This document shows, in pieces, positions 57,029 through 60,162 of a stretch of 60,162 bases of DNA (the stretch's first letter is position 1; each line of letters starts with the position of its first letter). The notes under the pieces are model-generated. The model had not been told where the DNA came from, ran no database searches, and worked only from the letters and a program-made list of their open reading frames with translations. The position numbers were made by a program, and so were the translations under genes. This DNA is from Planctomycetota bacterium (lineage in GTDB: Bacteria > Planctomycetota > UBA1135 > GCA-002686595). The stretch is taken from the NCBI GenBank assembly GCA_020847695.1, contig JADLBP010000117.1, forward strand, positions 1-60,162, read 5' to 3'.

Positions 57029-58801
57029 ATGGCACGAACCTGCGGCATTCGCATCGGCCCGCGGCGCTTCGAGATCGTCGTCCTGGACGGCGGCCCGAAG
57101 AAGCACCGTATCGCGGCCTTCAAGACCGGCGAGCTTCCCACCGGGGGCGACGAGCCGCTCGACGCGGCGGCGCAGGTGCTCCGCGACGCGGCGAAGGAGC
57201 TCGCGATCCCGCTCGACGCGACCTCGATCGCGATCGACGCCGGCATGGCGGCGTTCCGCACGCTCAAGCTGCCGTTCAGCGACCGGGAGAAGATCGAGGA
57301 GGTCCTGAAGTTCGAGGTCGAGAGCCAGCTCCCGCAGTGGGACATCGGCGACGTGATCATCGACTTCATCCCGATGGATCAGGTCGGTGACGAGACGAAC
57401 CTGCTGGTCACCGCGGTTCCGAAGACCGACCTCAAGCGCGTGCTCGACTTGTGCTCGAAGGCGGGGATCGAGCCGCTCGAAGCCGATCTCGAGTCGACCG
57501 CGATGGTCAACGCTGCGTTCGGCGCCGACGTCTGCCACGTCGACGATGCGCAGATCCTCTTGCACGTCGGCGAGTCGTCGACTTCGGTGGTCGTCGTCGA
57601 CGGCGGCAAGGTGCGCTCGATGCGCGCGATCCACGTCGGCGCGTTCGTCGCGTCGCCCGAGGCCGAGAAAGCCGCGCCCGACAAGTCCGCAGACAAGCTC
57701 GGTGAGAAGCCCGCCGAGGCCCCGGCTCCGGACGCCGCGGCCAGCGACGCCGCCAAACCCGAGGCCGTCGCCACCGCGCTCGATCCCGAGGCCGAAGCTC
57801 GCCGGCTGGTCAACGTCGTCTCGCGCATCAAGCGCGAGCTCGGCCGCACGATCTCCGGTGCGCGCACGGTCAACACGATCAGCGCGATCTACGTCTGCGG
57901 TTACCCGTTGCCCGAGCTCGTCGGCACGACCGTGATGGACGTGCCGGTGTACGAGCTCGACGTCTTCGAGGAAGACAGCGGCCAGCCCGCGAGCGCCGCC
58001 GCGCTCGTCGTCGCGTACGGTGTCGCCCTGCGCCAGCTCGGCGGGCCGTCGCTCCAGACGTCGCTGCGACGCGACGAGCTCAAGTTCACCGGCACGCTCG
58101 AACGTGTCGAGCTGCCGCTCGCGATCGCGGCTCTCTTGCTCGCGACGCTCGCCGGCATCTTCTGCATGTTCGAGTTCATGCAGCTCCGCGGCCGCGAGCG
58201 CGACGTCAAGGCGTGGCGCGCGAGCTCGGAGAACTTCCTCGCCGGCGATCCGGCGAAGGGTCACGCGGGGAACCTGTCGCAGCCGCTGACGGACCTCGAC
58301 AACTACCTGAAGAAGTACAAGTACGACGATCAGAACCAGGACGGCGATCCCGAACGCAACGACCTCGAGCAGATGCAGTTCGAGCACATGCTGCTCGGCC
58401 GCGAAGTGAAGAAGCTCGAGAACCAGCTCGGCACCAGCGGCGAGGTCACGATGCCGCAGTCGGCGCTGCAGGCTTCGACGCTCGTGCTCGGCGTGTTCGA
58501 CGCGAACAAGGACAAGTTCGGCCGCTTCTCGATCCGCATGCTCGACGCGACGTACGTGCAAGGCACGTCCGGCCGCCCCGACACCGTCAAGGTCGTGCTC
58601 GACCTCTCGTTCTTCGGTGAGACCGCGGTCGACGCGACGGTCGGTTACGACCAGCTCGAGCCCACGCTGCGCGCGCAGCCGTGGGTGACCGACATCGAGA
58701 AGCGGGGCTCGAAGGAGTTCGATGAGAAAGCGCCGGCGAAGGGCGTCTCGATCCAGCAGTTCACGATCATCTGCGACCTCACCAAGGTGCAAAAGCCGTG
58801 A
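57029..58801 (+). CDS. PilM-PilN fusion (GspL-like) of a type IV pilus/type II secretion system
   Basis: 590 residues. Residues about 1-345 are a PilM-type actin-like domain: CGIRIGPRRFEIVVLD, LKLPFSDREKIEEVLKFEVE, then ILLHVGESSTSVVVVDGGKV. An Ala/Pro/Glu-rich insertion lies at about 212-252. A membrane helix (LPLAIAALLLATLAGIFCMF) follows, then a periplasmic PilN-like part. PilM and PilN are separate in most pili but fused in GspL. It forms the inner-membrane platform with the next gene, which overlaps it by GTGA. No pilin or ATPase gene is in the window. Confidence 0.85.
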   Translation: MARTCGIRIGPRRFEIVVLDGGPKKHRIAAFKTGELPTGGDEPLDAAAQVLRDAAKELAIPLDATSIAIDAGMAAFRTLKLPFSDREKIEEVLKFEVESQLPQWDIGDVIIDFIPMDQVGDETNLLVTAVPKTDLKRVLDLCSKAGIEPLEADLESTAMVNAAFGADVCHVDDAQILLHVGESSTSVVVVDGGKVRSMRAIHVGAFVASPEAEKAAPDKSADKLGEKPAEAPAPDAAASDAAKPEAVATALDPEAEARRLVNVVSRIKRELGRTISGARTVNTISAIYVCGYPLPELVGTTVMDVPVYELDVFEEDSGQPASAAALVVAYGVALRQLGGPSLQTSLRRDELKFTGTLERVELPLAIAALLLATLAGIFCMFEFMQLRGRERDVKAWRASSENFLAGDPAKGHAGNLSQPLTDLDNYLKKYKYDDQNQDGDPERNDLEQMQFEHMLLGREVKKLENQLGTSGEVTMPQSALQASTLVLGVFDANKDKFGRFSIRMLDATYVQGTSGRPDTVKVVLDLSFFGETAVDATVGYDQLEPTLRAQPWVTDIEKRGSKEFDEKAPAKGVSIQQFTIICDLTKVQKP

Positions 58802-59382
58802 AGCAGTTCTTCTCCAACATGTCCGTCGAGCGCTGGGTGATCGTCACGTCGCTCTTGCTCGCGACCGCGCTCGGCAGCGTCGGCTTCTTCAAGTTCCACC
58901 GCGAGCGCGTCGTGCTCGAGGACGCGCTCGAAGCCGACATCGTGCAGCTCGCCCAGCAGACGCAATCGGCGGCGATGAAGTACTCGCGGCTCTACAAGGA
59001 GGCCGACCTCCAAGAGCTGACCGGCAGCCAGGGCAACATGGAGTCTTTCCTGCGCACGCTCGCGACGCGCAAGGAAGCCAGCCTCGGTCAGGTCGACGTC
59101 AAGATCAGCGAGTCCGCGAACTCGATCCGCAAGGGCGTGCAGGACATCCGCTACACGGTGCAGCCGCAGAACCGCGATCGCGCGTTCCAACGCATCGGCA
59201 TCGCCAACTTCCTCTTCATGATCGAGGACGAGAGTCGTCGCCTGCGGGTTTCGCACCTGCGGTTGACGCTCAGCCCGAAGAACCTGAAGGAATGGGATTT
59301 CCCTCCCAACAACCCCGAGCTGTGGTTCTGGGAGACCGAGGTGCTGTCGCGTCAGAAGAGCGAGACGGCGCCGGCGAAGTAG
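58798..59382 (+). CDS. PilO/GspM-like inner-membrane platform protein
   Basis: 194 residues, GTG start overlapping the previous stop. One membrane helix (WVIVTSLLLATALGSVGFF) is followed by a long coiled coil and a small ferredoxin-like periplasmic domain (FQRIGIANFLFMIEDESRRL, LRLTLSPK). This is the layout of PilO/GspM, which pairs with PilN/GspL. The coupling to the PilM-PilN fusion supports the assignment, although the sequence alone is weakly conserved. Confidence 0.75.
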   Translation: MKQFFSNMSVERWVIVTSLLLATALGSVGFFKFHRERVVLEDALEADIVQLAQQTQSAAMKYSRLYKEADLQELTGSQGNMESFLRTLATRKEASLGQVDVKISESANSIRKGVQDIRYTVQPQNRDRAFQRIGIANFLFMIEDESRRLRVSHLRLTLSPKNLKEWDFPPNNPELWFWETEVLSRQKSETAPAK

Positions 59383-59447
59383 CCGCTGTGCGATCGCGCG
59401 CGCACCGGTAGGATGCGCCGAGGGCCGCGAGGGAGTGCGCGGCGCGA

Positions 59448-60162
59448 TTGAACTCTCGCACGCACGCACAGCACCTCGCCGGTATTCGCACCCGGACGGT
59501 CGAGCTCGAGGTTTCGCCTCGCTCGATCGCGCCGTCGACCGGACTCGCGTTCGCGCCGTGGCTCGCCGCGCCGGCGCTCGAGAGCGCGAGCTCGTGGGCG
59601 TGGCCGGCGGCGACCGCGGCGGCGGCTGCGATCGCGCTCGCGGCGTTCCTGCGCTCGCGCGCCGTCGCGCGGCGGGCCGATGAGCTCGCCGCGGAGCGCC
59701 GAGAGGCCGAAGCGGTCGCGTCGGCGCACGAAAAGGAGCTCGAGCGCGTCTCGACTGCGCTGCGCCTCGAGATCGCAACGCTGACGCGGGCGCTCGCGAA
59801 CGAGCGCAGGCTCTTCGACGCCGGGCCGGTGACGATGTTCCGGTGGAGAGCCGCCGAGGGCTGGCCGGTCGAGTATGCGTCGCCGAACGTCGTGCAGCTC
59901 TTCGGTTGGACCGCGCAGGAGTTCATGACGGGCCGTGTGCGGTATGCGGAGGTCGTGCACGCAGAGGACCTCGAACGCGTCGTCGCCGAGGTGACCGAGC
60001 ACAGCGCCCGCGGCGCGCCGTTCTTCGAGCAGGACTACCGCGTGCGCGACAAGCACGGCGCGACGCGGTGGCTCTACGACATCACGTTGGTCGAGCGCGA
60101 CGAGGGCGGGGCGATCACGCACTACGTCGGTTACGTGCTCGATCGCACCGAACGCCAGCACG
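59448..60162 (+). CDS. PAS-domain sensor protein, 3' end cut by window edge
   Basis: Partial, 238 residues visible. The only good start in this frame is TTG at 59448, after an in-frame stop at 59409; GAGGGAG lies upstream. A membrane helix (WAWPAATAAAAAIALAAFL) is followed by a coiled coil (ADELAAERREAEAVASAHEK) and a PAS_3-type domain: FDAGPVTMFRWRAAEG, YASPNVVQLFGWTAQEFMTG, FFEQDYRVRDKHGATRWLYD, ITHYVGYVLDRTERQ. The output domain (kinase, GGDEF or other) is beyond the window. Confidence 0.8.
   Translation, partial: MNSRTHAQHLAGIRTRTVELEVSPRSIAPSTGLAFAPWLAAPALESASSWAWPAATAAAAAIALAAFLRSRAVARRADELAAERREAEAVASAHEKELERVSTALRLEIATLTRALANERRLFDAGPVTMFRWRAAEGWPVEYASPNVVQLFGWTAQEFMTGRVRYAEVVHAEDLERVVAEVTEHSARGAPFFEQDYRVRDKHGATRWLYDITLVERDEGGAITHYVGYVLDRTERQH

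Overview
The window is high-GC (most 60-base stretches are about 65-72% G+C), gene-dense bacterial chromosome. It is best read as a member of the Planctomycetota. The evidence is the abundance of lipoproteins and secreted proteins with carboxypeptidase-regulatory-like, FG-GAP/ASPIC, HAF and HEAT modules, several ECF sigma factors, and two secreted proteins sharing a C-terminal GLFFYG...GFLCV...FWFRDP module that I associate with one planctomycete lineage. Family-level placement is uncertain; Myxococcota is the main alternative. I see no rRNA, tRNA, CRISPR array, insertion sequence or phage genes.

Layout. 1-6979: mostly cell-envelope and orphan genes (TPR lipoprotein cut by the window edge, secreted unknowns, a YedF/DsrE-like protein, HutD, an FG-GAP/ASPIC lipoprotein, a GLFFYG-module protein). 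7072-11508: an RND efflux pair (adaptor and HAE1 permease). 11607-16167: an unusual operon of a CHAT-like/transglutaminase-like fusion, an alpha/beta hydrolase translationally coupled to it, and a 2OG-Fe(II) oxygenase. 16344-17306: a CarH/LitR-type regulator that has lost the lower cobalamin-ligand motif. 17527-18549: moaA on the minus strand, separated from that regulator by a strong hairpin.

18791-31414 is the metabolic core: ten plus-strand genes, mostly overlapping by ATGA. They encode an Rrf2 Fe-S regulator, a GltD-like flavo-Fe-S oxidoreductase, a small protein, a Rieske protein, a fused cytochrome b, a seven-haem cytochrome c, a Tat-exported NXR/NarG-type molybdoenzyme alpha subunit, its Fe-S beta subunit, a haem-b gamma-like lipoprotein and a TorD/NarJ chaperone. 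Together they look like a periplasm-facing molybdoenzyme coupled to a cytochrome bc-type complex. MoaA next door makes the cofactor precursor.

31408-46496: a sulfatase-superfamily lipoprotein, purH, a low-GC TIR-like/winged-helix orphan (likely recent acquisition), a zinc-ribbon/small membrane protein pair, a HAF/GLFFYG secreted protein, a fused spermidine-synthase-like membrane protein, a fasciclin protein beside an ECF sigma/RskA-like anti-sigma pair, a MORN-repeat lipoprotein, an SGNH hydrolase and a trypsin-like protease. 46646-46774 is a dense cluster of DnaA-box-like sequences, a candidate oriC or DnaA-binding locus. 46784-53906: a HEAT-cyclophilin lipoprotein and two tandem paralogous large exported proteins. 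54165-60162: ribBA, a second ECF sigma/zinc-finger anti-sigma pair with a Spy-like periplasmic protein, a PilM-PilN (GspL-like) fusion with its PilO/GspM-like partner, and the start of a PAS-domain sensor that runs off the window.
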